Shown piece after piece: positions 5,800-14,013 of a stretch of 22,705 nucleotides of DNA; the first letter of the stretch is position 1, and each line of letters starts with the position of its first letter. Both the position numbers and the translations under genes were made by a program. The notes under the pieces were generated by a model. That model saw nothing but the letters and a program-made list of their open reading frames with translations. It had not been told where the DNA came from and made no database searches. The stretch comes from an uncultured Collinsella sp. GTDB lineage: Bacteria; Actinomycetota; Coriobacteriia; Coriobacteriales; Coriobacteriaceae. Where the stretch lies: positions 1 to 22,705 of the forward strand of contig CABUVF010000007.1 in NCBI GenBank assembly GCA_902494945.1, written 5' to 3'.

Positions 5800-6537
5800 A
5801 TGGAACCTATCGCACACATACATACCGACCTGCCGCAGAAGTTCGGCATCCCGCGCAACAGCTTTTTGGCGCCCCATCTGCAGGGACGCATCGTCTTTGA
5901 GCCGGAATTTGCCTCCAACGCAGCGGTTGAGGGTCTGGGCTCCTTCTCTCACCTATGGCTGCTGTGGCGCTTCGAAAACGGAACGCCCGGCGGCACGGCT
6001 AAGGACATAGCCGCCGATGCCAAAACGCAGGACAGGTCCGGCACCAACGCAAAATGGTCGAAAACCGTGCGCCCGCCGCGTCTGGGTGGAGCCGAGCGTG
6101 TGGGCGTGTTTGCCACACGCAGTCCGTTTCGCCCTAATCCCATCGGGCTCACCTGCGTCAAGCTCAGCCGTGTCGAGCTCACCGACGATGGCCCCATCAT
6201 TCATGTGCTGGGGGCCGATCTGCGCGACGGCACGCCCATCTACGACATTAAGCCCTACATTCCATTTGCCGACTGTCACCCGGATGCGACGGGCGGCTGG
6301 ATTGAGGACGCGCCGTGGCAAGAGCTTGACATCGAGTTCCCGCAGACGCTGCAGGATATGGTCCCGCCCACAAAGCTCCCCGGCCTGGTCGAGGTCCTGC
6401 GCCAAGACCCACGCCGCGCAGGCAGCAAGCACGAGCCGAACCGCGTCTATCATCTGGCCTTCGCCGGGCTCGACATATCTTTTACGGTTGATGAAACCCA
6501 GCTAACCGTAGCCGCCGTCAACGACGCGCGGGGCTAA
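5800..6537 (+). CDS. trmO: tRNA (N6-threonylcarbamoyladenosine37-N6)-methyltransferase TrmO
   Basis: The protein (245 residues from the ATG at 5800) belongs to the TsaA/TrmO family, which methylates t6A at position 37 of ANN-decoding tRNAs using S-adenosylmethionine. The N-terminus MEPIAHIHTDLPQKFGIPRN and the signature SPFRPNPIGLT match the family, as do GTPIYDIKPYIPFAD and the C-terminal RVYHLAF region. A second ATG nine bases upstream (5791) is possible, but TACAAT overlapping it suggests that transcription begins after it. The frame is open further upstream, where the codons lie inside the divergent promoter region. The gene runs divergently from the XRE/TipAS regulator. Confidence 0.88.
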   Translation: MEPIAHIHTDLPQKFGIPRNSFLAPHLQGRIVFEPEFASNAAVEGLGSFSHLWLLWRFENGTPGGTAKDIAADAKTQDRSGTNAKWSKTVRPPRLGGAERVGVFATRSPFRPNPIGLTCVKLSRVELTDDGPIIHVLGADLRDGTPIYDIKPYIPFADCHPDATGGWIEDAPWQELDIEFPQTLQDMVPPTKLPGLVEVLRQDPRRAGSKHEPNRVYHLAFAGLDISFTVDETQLTVAAVNDARG

Positions 6538-6603
6538 CCTGCCATTCGTCTGCACCCGTCAAATTAAGCGCCAAACCCCGCGCCAAAACCGCTCACGCTG
6601 TTG

Positions 6604-6609
6604 GACAAT
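6604..6609 (+). promoter_or_regulatory. Candidate -10 element of the MalY/PatB-type gene
   Basis: GACAAT lies 39 bp ahead of the ATG at 6649. It overlaps a TTG that would otherwise extend the reading frame, arguing against that upstream start. No -35 is recognised. Confidence 0.35.
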
Positions 6610-6648
6610 AACGCCTACCAAAACAATCACTTTGCATGGGAGCTCAGC

Positions 6649-7860
6649 ATGAAATACGACTTTAGCTCGCTAATCGACCGCCATGGCATGGACTCCATCG
6701 CCGTTGACTCCTGGGGTGAGATTCCCGGTATGGCTCCGAGCGCACCCGACGAGGGCTTCGACCGCATCCCCATGTGGGTAGCGGACATGAATTTTGCCAC
6801 GGTGCCCACGGTCCAGGAGTACATCATTCAGCGCGCCCAGCACCCCATGTTTGGCTATTTCGATCCGCGCCCCGAGTACTTCGACCGCATCATCGAATGG
6901 CAGAGTCGCCGTAATGGCGTCGAGGGCCTGGCACCTGAGCACATCGGCTACGAAAACGGTGTGCTGGGCGGTGTCGTGTCGACGCTGCGCGCATATGTCC
7001 AGCCGGGCGATGCGGTGCTGGTCCACAGTCCCACCTACATCGGCTTTACCAAGTCCATCGAGGCCGCGGGCTATCGCATTGTCCACAGCCCGCTTAAACT
7101 CGACGACCAGGGCGTGTGGCGCATGGACTTTGAGGACATGGAGCGCAAGCTCGCCCAAAACCACATCCATGCCGCGGTGTTCTGCTCGCCGCACAATCCC
7201 TGCGGCCGAGTATGGGAGCGCGACGAGGGCGAACGTGCCATGGACATCTATCGCCAGCACGATTGCGTGGTGATCTCGGATGAGATTTGGTCCGATATCA
7301 TCCTGCCGGGTCACAAGCATATCCCGACGCAGTCGGTGAGCGAGGATGCCCGCATGCGCACGGTTGCCCTCTATGCGCCGAGCAAGACGTTTAACCTGGC
7401 GGGCCTGGTCGGCAGTTACCACATCATCTACAACGAGACGCTGCGCGACCGCGTGTGCGCCGTGTCCAACAAGACGCACTACAACGAGATGAACGTCCTT
7501 TCGATGCACGCGCTTATCGGCGCCTACCAGCCGCAGGGCTCCGAGTGGGTCGATGAGCTCAACGAGGTCATCCAGGGCAACATTGACTACTTCTGCGATT
7601 ACGTGGATGAGCATTTTGAGGGCGTGTCATATTCGCGCCCGCAGGGCACGTATATGGTGTTCCTGGACTGCACCGAGTGGTGCCGCGATCATGGCCACGA
7701 TATTCAGTGGCTGCTCGACGAGGGCGCGCGTGTGGGCGTGGGCTATCAGGACGGCCGTCCATTCCATGGACCCTGCCACATTCGCGTGAATCTGGCACTG
7801 CCGCTTTCGCGCGTAAGGGAGGCGTGCGAGCGCCTGGACCGCTACGTTTTTGGGGTATAG
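6649..7860 (+). CDS. MalY/PatB family PLP-dependent C-S beta-lyase / aminotransferase
   Basis: This 403-residue fold-type I PLP enzyme has the MalY/PatB N-terminal pattern (PMWVADMNFATVP, 41-53), the NPCGRVW substrate-binding segment (183-189), the cofactor aspartate D211 in VISDEIWSDI, and the Schiff-base lysine K246 in APSKTFNLAG. HIRVNLALP near the C-terminus holds the arginine that binds the substrate carboxylate. These enzymes usually cleave cystathionine or cysteine conjugates to a thiol, pyruvate and ammonia. The ATG at 6649 is chosen for its GGGAG site; the TTG at 6601 would add 16 unlike residues. It runs in the same direction as trmO with a 111-bp gap and probably has its own promoter. 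Confidence 0.88.
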   Translation: MKYDFSSLIDRHGMDSIAVDSWGEIPGMAPSAPDEGFDRIPMWVADMNFATVPTVQEYIIQRAQHPMFGYFDPRPEYFDRIIEWQSRRNGVEGLAPEHIGYENGVLGGVVSTLRAYVQPGDAVLVHSPTYIGFTKSIEAAGYRIVHSPLKLDDQGVWRMDFEDMERKLAQNHIHAAVFCSPHNPCGRVWERDEGERAMDIYRQHDCVVISDEIWSDIILPGHKHIPTQSVSEDARMRTVALYAPSKTFNLAGLVGSYHIIYNETLRDRVCAVSNKTHYNEMNVLSMHALIGAYQPQGSEWVDELNEVIQGNIDYFCDYVDEHFEGVSYSRPQGTYMVFLDCTEWCRDHGHDIQWLLDEGARVGVGYQDGRPFHGPCHIRVNLALPLSRVREACERLDRYVFGV

Positions 7861-7881
7861 GGGGCGCTCGATTCGAGTGCT

Positions 7882-7924
7882 GCCCCATGTGCCCACGCCG
7901 TCAAAATGCGCGGGCACATGGGGC
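7882..7924. terminator. Long hairpin between convergent genes, likely bidirectional terminator
   Basis: GCCCCATGTGCCC (7882-7894) pairs perfectly with GGGCACATGGGGC (7912-7924) around a 17-nt loop. It lies midway between the ends of the lyase (+) and flavoprotein (-) genes. A T-tract is weak or absent, so termination is likely from position but not certain. Confidence 0.55.
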
Positions 7925-7956
7925 GCAGAGGGTAGCGAGCGCGTTTTCCGCATTCG

Positions 7957-8436
7957 CTACTTTTCATGAATCTGCTTACCGCAAAGATGCTCAATCGAAA
8001 TCTCGTAGAGCTGGACGCCCTTGATGTCTTTGGCGATCTCCTCCTCGACTTCTTCGGCAGAAGGATAGTACTTAAGCGCGAGCTGGCGTACTTTGTCCTC
8101 GATGAACGCGGGGGCCTCATCTACCAGGCGGCAACGGCCAAAGACCACGGTGCTCATAACGTAGGGAGCCCAGTCGTCGTCCTTGTACCACTCGTTGCCG
8201 TAAACGGTAAAGCAGACTTTGTCGTCACGCTTGAGTGAATCGACCTTGTGGCCAGCCTTGGCACCATGGAAATAAATCTTGTCGTGCTCGGTGTCAAAGA
8301 AGTAGTTGACGGGAATGGCGTATGGGTAGCCATCATCGCCGTTAACGGCAAAGACGCCGCGCTTACAGGTGGCCAGCAGCTCGCGCGCCTCCTTGTCGGT
8401 GATGGCACGTTTCTTTCGGCGTAAGGGTCTAAACAT
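7957..8436 (-). CDS. NimA-like pyridoxamine 5'-phosphate oxidase family flavoprotein
   Basis: The 159-residue protein starts at the ATG at 8436 (AAAGGAAG ahead of it); a longer frame to 8475 lacks such a site. It shows the short FMN split-barrel pattern of the NimA group: CKRGVFAVNGDDGYPYAIPVNY, then DKIYFHGAKAGHKVDSLKRDDKVCFTV and a C-terminal HLCGK with His and Cys. Family members bind a flavin, and some reduce nitroimidazole drugs, but many have unknown substrates. Drug resistance should not be assumed. The gene follows the hybrid histidine kinase after a 42-bp gap on the same strand and may share its transcript. Confidence 0.85.
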   Translation of the reverse strand: MFRPLRRKKRAITDKEARELLATCKRGVFAVNGDDGYPYAIPVNYFFDTEHDKIYFHGAKAGHKVDSLKRDDKVCFTVYGNEWYKDDDWAPYVMSTVVFGRCRLVDEAPAFIEDKVRQLALKYYPSAEEVEEEIAKDIKGVQLYEISIEHLCGKQIHEK

Positions 8437-8478
8437 CGTCGGCTTCCTTTCTAACTGTGCATGGCAGTTGGGCACAAA

Positions 8479-11283
8479 CTATAGCGAAACAGTTCCGTTT
8501 TGCTTGATGCGGGCGAGCATGCTTTTGAGCTTGTTAAAGTCGAGCGGTTTGGGCAGATGGGCGTTCATGCCGGCATCGTGTGCCGCCTTGGCGTCCTCGG
8601 CAAAGGCATTGGCGGTGAGCGCGATGATGGGGATGTCGGCTGCATCGGCCTTCTCGCTCAGACGAATCGCGCGAGTTGCCTCGTAGCCATCCATACCCGG
8701 CATCATGATGTCCATCAGGATCGCATCGAAGCTGCCGGCGGGACGACTAGTGTATAGTTCGACCGCTTCTTTGCCGTCGGCGGCGCGAGTTACGACGATG
8801 CCTTCGCTTTCGAGCAGGGCCTGGGCAATTTCGGCATTGAGCTCGTTGTCTTCGGCCAAAAGAACGTTCATGCCGGCAAGCGAGCAGCTGATCGCCTGCT
8901 TGTCCGCACCTTCTCTTGCCTGAGGGTTCTTGTCGATATCGAGCGGAATCTGGACGTTGAACGTACTTCCCACGCCGACCTCGCTCGAAATCTCAATCGT
9001 GCCGCCCATCATATCGATGAGCGATTTGACGATAGACATGCCAATGCCGGTTCCTTGGAACTTGCTGCGCGCATCGTCGCCTTCCTGGGCAAACGGCTCG
9101 TAAATGTGTGCCAAAAACTCGGATGTCATACCAATGCCGGTATCCGAGACGCTAAAGCAAAACACGGCGTGCTCGTCGTCGACCGGTTTGATGGTCGATG
9201 AGAACGTGACGGTGCCTCCGTGCTTGTTGTACTTGATGCTGTTGTCGAGCAGGTTGACAAGGATCTGCCGAATATGGGTGGGGCTGCCGATCATATATTG
9301 GTCGACAGCGTAGGGCTCGCTGGTATCGAGCATGGTTATGCCGCGGTCCGATGCGCGGAGCTTGCACAGTACGAGCGCATTGTCGCACAGCTCTTTAAGG
9401 TTGAATGATTCGTGCTCGAGCGTCACTTTGCGCTCCTCGATCCTGCCCATCTCGAGGATGTCGTTAATCAGCGACAGCAGGTGATTGGCGGCAACGCGCG
9501 CCTTGGCGCGGCTTTCGCGGGCGACCTGCATGTCGCCTTCTCTCAATTCCTCAATTTCGATAAGGCCCAGGATGCCGTTGAGCGGCGTGCGGATGTCGTG
9601 ACTCATGCGCGTGAGGAATGCTGTCTTAGCGGCGTTGGCGGCATCGGCTTTCTGCTGTTCTCTCTGCGCGCGGTGAAGCGACCAGACAAGGATGACGATG
9701 CCGGTGAGCAAAATGCAGATGACGACTGCCGCAATGACGATGCGGTTGCGGTAGAGAAGTCGGAACGCATCCGATTCTTGCGCCGAGTACGATGTGGGGG
9801 AATAACTGCTTGCAGAGAGCGATTCGCCGGCATTGACGATGCCCTTATTGATGATTCCCAACAGCTCGGGCTTGCCGCGCGAAATCAAACACGATAGCTG
9901 TGCCGTGCCGGTGAGCTCCTGTGTTTGGAAATCCTCGATGTTGTAGGTGTCGCGGATGGTTTTCAGGCGCGTGCTGGGGACAATGATGCAACTTGCCTCC
10001 CCCTTATTGAGGGCTTCGAGCGCCTCGTTGCCATTCGGATAATCGGTGATCGTTGCGTCGGGGAAGAGGCTCTCGAGCGCAGAATGGTTGACGATCGCGT
10101 CCTGTGTACAAGCGATTCTCTTAAGGTCGCTGTTCAGGTTGTTGCTGCTGTGAATGGCGGTTAGGGAAACCGTTCCCATCGGGTTTGACTGAATGACCCC
10201 TTTCTGTTCGGCAAGCCAGTAGTCGCGAAACAGAGGCAGGGCGACATCGATGGTTCCGTTGGAAAGGGCTTTGAGCATTTGCTGGTTATTTGAGATCGCG
10301 ACCGTTTTAACCGTAATGCCAAACTTGTCGTGCAGCGTCGTTGCAAGCGAGGCGAGCGACCCTTCCATCTCGCCGTCGTCATTTTGCGTGCAATAGGGAA
10401 GTTGGTTTTTAAGATAGCCAATCGTGATGGTGTTGCCGTTTGCTTTGAGCCAGGAGGCCTCGGTGCCGGCGAGCGATGATGAGCCGCTGTTTTGGGCCGA
10501 GTAGCTCGATTTGACTTCGTCGTTATAGCGCGGGTTGACGCGGGCGATTGCCGTCATGGCGGCGTTGATGTCGTTCATCAGATCAGGGCGGCTTTTGGGA
10601 ACGGCAAAATAGTAGTCGCTCGAGCCTACGTAGAACATGGGTGACGCATCGGGCGACGAAATGGTGTCGTTCATGATGACGGCGTCGACCTCGCCGTCTG
10701 CAAGCGCCTCAAAGAGGGCGCTGCCGGTGTCGATTTCTTTATAGGTGCAGGTGACGCCTTCGTCGGCGAGCCACTGCTGGCCGACGATAGTTTGCATAAC
10801 GCCAGAGTTGCAGCCGATGGTGAGGCCTTGGAGCGCCTGGGGGTCACCCTTGGCCAGATCGTCGCGGTCGGGCCTGGCGTAGATGTAGTAGCGCTCGGTG
10901 CCCTCGGGGTTCGAGGAAAAGAGCAGCTTCTGCTCGCGTTCTGCCGAATACGAGATGTTGGGCATGAGGTCGATTTCGCCTGCTTCGAGCATGTCCATAA
11001 GCTCGGAGAAGGTGCCGCTAACGTATTCGTATTGCCAGCCCTTTGTGTAATACGAGAGGGTCTGGAGGTACTCGTAGCCCCACCCCGAGAGTCGCTCGCC
11101 CGGCATGCCTTCCTGGAAGCCTTTGTTGTTGACGAGCCAGCCAACGCGGACCGTCTTGACCTGCTGGTCGGAGTCGGCGGCAAAGGCGGGGGCGGGCATG
11201 ACGGCGCTCAGTATGGCGAGCGCGGCAAGCGCGACGGCCAGGGTGCGATATAGAGCCAAGCGAAGGACGGCGGAAGGTTTCAC
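8479..11283 (-). CDS. BvgS-like hybrid sensor histidine kinase with two periplasmic-type solute-binding domains
   Basis: Numbering is from the GTG at 11283, which has AGGA six bases upstream; an in-frame ATG at 11316 lacks a ribosome site. A signal-type hydrophobic stretch (about 8-35, ending AFA) is followed by two family-3 solute-binding (Venus flytrap) domains, about 43-260 and 285-490. One transmembrane helix follows (about 515-536), then HisKA with H562 (RMSHDIRTPLNG), HATPase with the N box (NLLDNSIKYN) and G boxes (DTGIGM, GTGIGM), and a receiver with D858 (LMDIMMPGMDG) and K912. No PAS or HPt domain is present, and no response regulator lies nearby, so the phosphate must pass to a partner elsewhere. 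It probably senses amino acids or other small ligands. Confidence 0.92.
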   Translation of the reverse strand: MKPSAVLRLALYRTLAVALAALAILSAVMPAPAFAADSDQQVKTVRVGWLVNNKGFQEGMPGERLSGWGYEYLQTLSYYTKGWQYEYVSGTFSELMDMLEAGEIDLMPNISYSAEREQKLLFSSNPEGTERYYIYARPDRDDLAKGDPQALQGLTIGCNSGVMQTIVGQQWLADEGVTCTYKEIDTGSALFEALADGEVDAVIMNDTISSPDASPMFYVGSSDYYFAVPKSRPDLMNDINAAMTAIARVNPRYNDEVKSSYSAQNSGSSSLAGTEASWLKANGNTITIGYLKNQLPYCTQNDDGEMEGSLASLATTLHDKFGITVKTVAISNNQQMLKALSNGTIDVALPLFRDYWLAEQKGVIQSNPMGTVSLTAIHSSNNLNSDLKRIACTQDAIVNHSALESLFPDATITDYPNGNEALEALNKGEASCIIVPSTRLKTIRDTYNIEDFQTQELTGTAQLSCLISRGKPELLGIINKGIVNAGESLSASSYSPTSYSAQESDAFRLLYRNRIVIAAVVICILLTGIVILVWSLHRAQREQQKADAANAAKTAFLTRMSHDIRTPLNGILGLIEIEELREGDMQVARESRAKARVAANHLLSLINDILEMGRIEERKVTLEHESFNLKELCDNALVLCKLRASDRGITMLDTSEPYAVDQYMIGSPTHIRQILVNLLDNSIKYNKHGGTVTFSSTIKPVDDEHAVFCFSVSDTGIGMTSEFLAHIYEPFAQEGDDARSKFQGTGIGMSIVKSLIDMMGGTIEISSEVGVGSTFNVQIPLDIDKNPQAREGADKQAISCSLAGMNVLLAEDNELNAEIAQALLESEGIVVTRAADGKEAVELYTSRPAGSFDAILMDIMMPGMDGYEATRAIRLSEKADAADIPIIALTANAFAEDAKAAHDAGMNAHLPKPLDFNKLKSMLARIKQNGTVSL

Positions 11284-11369
11284 ATGAAATCCTATCGAGT
11301 TGAGACAGTTTCGCATAAGGATACCAGCTCAGCCTGCCCATTCAGCCGCCGCACCGCTAAACGGTTAGG

Positions 11370-11425
11370 TAGTCATTGGGGACGTTCTTAACTGACTAGT
11401 CGTTTAAGAACGTCCCCAATGACTA
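11370..11425. repeat. Dispersed palindrome, copy 2 (22-bp perfect stem)
   Basis: Positions 11370-11391 are the exact reverse complement of 11404-11425, with a 12-nt loop holding the small palindrome GACTAGTC (11394-11401). The core TTGGGGACG...TTAA is shared with the copy at 4476-4519. It lies between divergent genes (histidine kinase and K+ channel), so termination cannot be its main role. It may be a non-autonomous mobile element or a REP-type repeat. Confidence 0.85.
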
Positions 11426-11449
11426 GTTCCGTTTGCGGGGGAGGCGTGG

Positions 11450-11455
11450 GACAAT
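11450..11455 (+). promoter_or_regulatory. Candidate -10 element of the K+ channel operon
   Basis: GACAAT lies 41 bp ahead of the ATG at 11497. TTCCGT at 11427-11432 has 17-bp spacing but is a poor -35. Confidence 0.35.
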
Positions 11456-11496
11456 ACCGAGCGAATGTGATTGGGCGTCTGGGAAAAGGGGTCGCG

Positions 11497-11922
11497 ATGA
11501 ACAAGTTGAGGACGCTTGCCGACGTGTTGCGCCAGGCTGGCTTTGCGCGCATCACGGGCCTGTTTCTCGTCTTCTATCTGCTGTGCTCGACGGCCGTCTG
11601 GCTGTCCGAGCCCACGACCCTTACGTTTGGCGACGGCCTCTGGTTTAGCTTTGAGACCGTATCGACGATCGGCTTCGGTGATATCCCGGCCGAGACGCCG
11701 GTTGCCCGCGCTATCACCGTCGTTTTGAGCGTCATCAGCATCTTCTACATCGCCATGCTCACGGGCGTGGCGGTGAACTACTGCAACACGCTCATCAAGA
11801 TGCGCCAAAAGGACACCATGGCGCGCTTTATGGATGATCTGGAGCATTTGGAAGAGCTCGATCGTGACGAGCTTGCCGACCTATCGCGCCGTGTGCGCGA
11901 ATATCGCCGACGCCAACGCTAG
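11497..11922 (+). CDS. Two-transmembrane potassium channel (KcsA-type pore)
   Basis: The 141-residue protein has a hydrophobic helix (about 19-37), a pore helix and selectivity filter STIGFGD (56-62, the TVGYGD-type filter), a second helix (about 71-97) and a charged C-terminal tail (100-141) likely to form a helical bundle. This is the layout of a KcsA-like tetrameric K+ channel. There is no RCK domain. AAAAGGGG precedes the ATG at 11497; the frame is open upstream, through the palindrome, without a good start. It is followed after 36 bp by the LOG-family gene and then by an anion channel gene. Confidence 0.88.
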   Translation: MNKLRTLADVLRQAGFARITGLFLVFYLLCSTAVWLSEPTTLTFGDGLWFSFETVSTIGFGDIPAETPVARAITVVLSVISIFYIAMLTGVAVNYCNTLIKMRQKDTMARFMDDLEHLEELDRDELADLSRRVREYRRRQR

Positions 11923-11958
11923 AACGGGCGCCGCGCGTCACGACGAGGGGGACTGAAT

Positions 11959-12492
11959 ATGAATATCACGGTATACCTGGGTGCCAGCGTCGGCAATGAC
12001 CCGGCGTTTCTGCCCGCGGTGCAGGAGCTGGGCGACTGGATTGGCGCTAACGGACACGCGTTGGTATATGGCGGGTCCAAGTCGGGTCTGATGGGTGCGC
12101 TCGCCGATAGCGTACTCGAGGCAGGTGGACACGTGACGGGTGTTGAACCGAGCTTTTTTATCGAGGCCGAGTTTCAACATGACGGTATCGACGACCTCAT
12201 CGTGACGAGTGACATGGCCGAACGCAAGGCCAAGATGATTGAGCTCGGTGACGCGTTCATCGCCTTTCCCGGTGGGACGGGTACGCTCGAGGAGATTGCC
12301 GAGGTCATGTCCGCTGTGTCGTTGGGGCATCTCGATGCGCCGTGCATCCTGTACAACCTCGGGGGCTACTACAACGACCTCAAGGCGTTGCTCGAGCATA
12401 TGATCGATAAGGGCCTATCGAGCCCGCAGCGCCAGCAGGGGATTTACTTTGCCGATAACCTGCACCAAATCGCATCGATTATCGACAACTAG
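11959..12492 (+). CDS. LOG family protein (TIGR00730-type nucleoside 5'-monophosphate phosphoribohydrolase)
   Basis: The 177-residue protein has a Rossmann-like fold with YGGSKSGLMG (37-46), ERKAKM (88-93) and the family signature PGGTGTLEE (104-112). LOG proteins were long annotated as lysine decarboxylases. Characterised members cleave nucleoside monophosphates such as AMP or N6-modified AMP (cytokinin riboside monophosphate) to ribose 5-phosphate and free base. The N-terminus MNITVYLGAS is typical. GAGGGGG precedes the ATG. It lies 36 bp after the K+ channel gene and is probably co-transcribed. Its bacterial substrate is unknown. Confidence 0.9.
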   Translation: MNITVYLGASVGNDPAFLPAVQELGDWIGANGHALVYGGSKSGLMGALADSVLEAGGHVTGVEPSFFIEAEFQHDGIDDLIVTSDMAERKAKMIELGDAFIAFPGGTGTLEEIAEVMSAVSLGHLDAPCILYNLGGYYNDLKALLEHMIDKGLSSPQRQQGIYFADNLHQIASIIDN

Positions 12493-12573
12493 GCCTCGGG
12501 CCTGCCGCGCGTGCGGCGCCCAACGGTGTCGTTCGCGGCGCAGATGGTTAGCCCGCCCGCGCCGTGCCCGCCC

Positions 12574-12579
12574 TACAAT
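12574..12579 (+). promoter_or_regulatory. Candidate -10 element of the ClC-type channel gene
   Basis: TACAAT lies 39 bp ahead of the ATG at 12619. A convincing -35 is not seen at 16-18 bp. Confidence 0.4.
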
Positions 12580-12618
12580 AAAACGTAACTATGTCGACTT
12601 TGACCGCGGGAGGACCCG

Positions 12619-13923
12619 ATGGATAACCTTGCCAAACCCACAAACCGCGCGCTGTTTTTAGTTAGCGTTGCCGTGACCGGTGCGTTCGCAGGTGCCGCGG
12701 TCTGGCTGTTCTTTTTCGCGATGGAGCACGGCATCGACTATCTATGGACCGAGATTCCGCACGCGCTGGGCGTCGCTTCGCCCGAGCTTGCCAGTGGCCC
12801 GTTTGGCTTTTTGCCGTACCCGTTTTTTGTCTGCCTGCTGGGCGGCCTGCTGATCGGTCTGTACGAAAAGCTTACGGGCACCAAGACCGATGACCTCAAC
12901 CAGGTGATGGCTAAGGTTAAGCAAGACGGGCGCTACCCGTATGACAACCTGGGCAAGCTTTCGCTCGCGGCGTTGCTGCCGCTGCTGTTTGGCGGAAGTA
13001 TTGGACCGGAGGCCGGCCTGACCGGTGTTATCGCGGGTCTGTGCAGCTGGGTTGGCGACCGCATGCGTCGCTTTGGCGCCGAGTTTAGGGAGCTTACGCT
13101 GCTGGGTACCCAGGCCGCGTTGACGGCGCTCTTTACCGCGCCCGTCTTTGGCTTTGTGGCACCGCTTGCCGGTAGCGCCGACGGCCAGGGCGAAGACGCC
13201 GACGATGAGTCCACGTCCGGCGAGATCACCATCAGGCTGCCCAAGGCGCAAAAGACCGTGGTTTACGGCATCGCGATTGCCGGCGGCCTGGGCACCTACC
13301 TGCTGCTCGGCCAGCTTATGGGCGGCGGCATGGGTATGCCGAGGTTCGAGGCTGCCGTGGTGGGCAACCTGGAGCTTACCTGGCTCATTCCTCTGTCGCT
13401 GATTGGAACAATCTGCGGCTGGCTGTACTTTGTCTCTGAGCACGCGAGCGAAGCGTTTGCCCGTGCCATAGGAGAGCGTCCTGTCGTTAAGGCAATGCTG
13501 GCTGGTCTGGCGCTCGCCATCTGCGGCACGGTCCTGCCCTACACCATGTTTGCCGGCGAGACCCAGGCCGACGTGCTCATGGAGACCTATCTGACCATCC
13601 CCGCCGGTGTGCTTATCGCGACCGGTCTGGTCAAGGCCATGCTGACGCCCGCCCTCATCAACCTTGGTTGGCGCGGCGGTCACTTCTTCCCGGTTATCTT
13701 CTCGGGCGTAAGTCTGGGCTATGGCCTTGCCATCCTCACCGGCGCCGATCCGGTCTTTTGCGTTGCCGTCTGCACCGCCTCGACGATGGGCGCCGTTATG
13801 CGTCAGCCCGTCATGGTCGTGGGCCTGCTGCTCATGTGCTTCCCGCTCAAGGGTATCGTCTGTATGATCATCGCCGCCGTTATCGCCGCCGGCATTCCGC
13901 TACCCAAGCCGCTGCGCAAGTAG
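12619..13923 (+). CDS. ClC-family anion channel/transporter
   Basis: This 434-residue membrane protein has about ten hydrophobic helices. The ClC motifs are FGGSIGPEAG (124-133, at the place of GREGP) and GGHFFPVIFSG (353-363, the GxFxP motif). In proton-coupled ClC exchangers the glutamate of GREGP is the external gate; here that position is Ile128, and a glutamate comes three residues later. Loss of the gate is associated with channel-like or uncoupled transport, so the ion and mechanism are uncertain. A hydrophilic loop (about 185-203) is rich in Asp and Glu. GGGAGG precedes the ATG. It runs in the same direction as the K+ channel and LOG genes but has its own possible -10 element. Confidence 0.85.
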   Translation: MDNLAKPTNRALFLVSVAVTGAFAGAAVWLFFFAMEHGIDYLWTEIPHALGVASPELASGPFGFLPYPFFVCLLGGLLIGLYEKLTGTKTDDLNQVMAKVKQDGRYPYDNLGKLSLAALLPLLFGGSIGPEAGLTGVIAGLCSWVGDRMRRFGAEFRELTLLGTQAALTALFTAPVFGFVAPLAGSADGQGEDADDESTSGEITIRLPKAQKTVVYGIAIAGGLGTYLLLGQLMGGGMGMPRFEAAVVGNLELTWLIPLSLIGTICGWLYFVSEHASEAFARAIGERPVVKAMLAGLALAICGTVLPYTMFAGETQADVLMETYLTIPAGVLIATGLVKAMLTPALINLGWRGGHFFPVIFSGVSLGYGLAILTGADPVFCVAVCTASTMGAVMRQPVMVVGLLLMCFPLKGIVCMIIAAVIAAGIPLPKPLRK

Positions 13924-14013
13924 TACGGTGGCGCACGCCGGGGACATGCCGTTTGCCACGGATTTGCGGGGAGGGGGGGCGATCACGCCCTTCGTGGATC
14001 GAGACTCGCGTGC

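Noticed and set aside
6601..6648. Upstream TTG start for the MalY/PatB-type gene
   Set aside because: The extra residues do not resemble the family, a -10-like element overlaps the TTG, and the ATG at 6649 has a ribosome site.
7957..8436. Calling the NimA-like protein a nitroimidazole resistance gene
   Set aside because: The family is broad and most members have no shown role in resistance; sequence alone does not decide.
11284..11316. ATG at 11316 as the histidine kinase start
   Set aside because: It has no Shine-Dalgarno sequence, whereas GTG at 11283 has AGGA at good spacing and gives a cleaner signal sequence. It remains possible.
13924..14013. Terminator between the ClC-type gene and ABC permease
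   Set aside because: Only short stems such as GGGCG/CGCCC occur, with no T-tract, so I could not support one.
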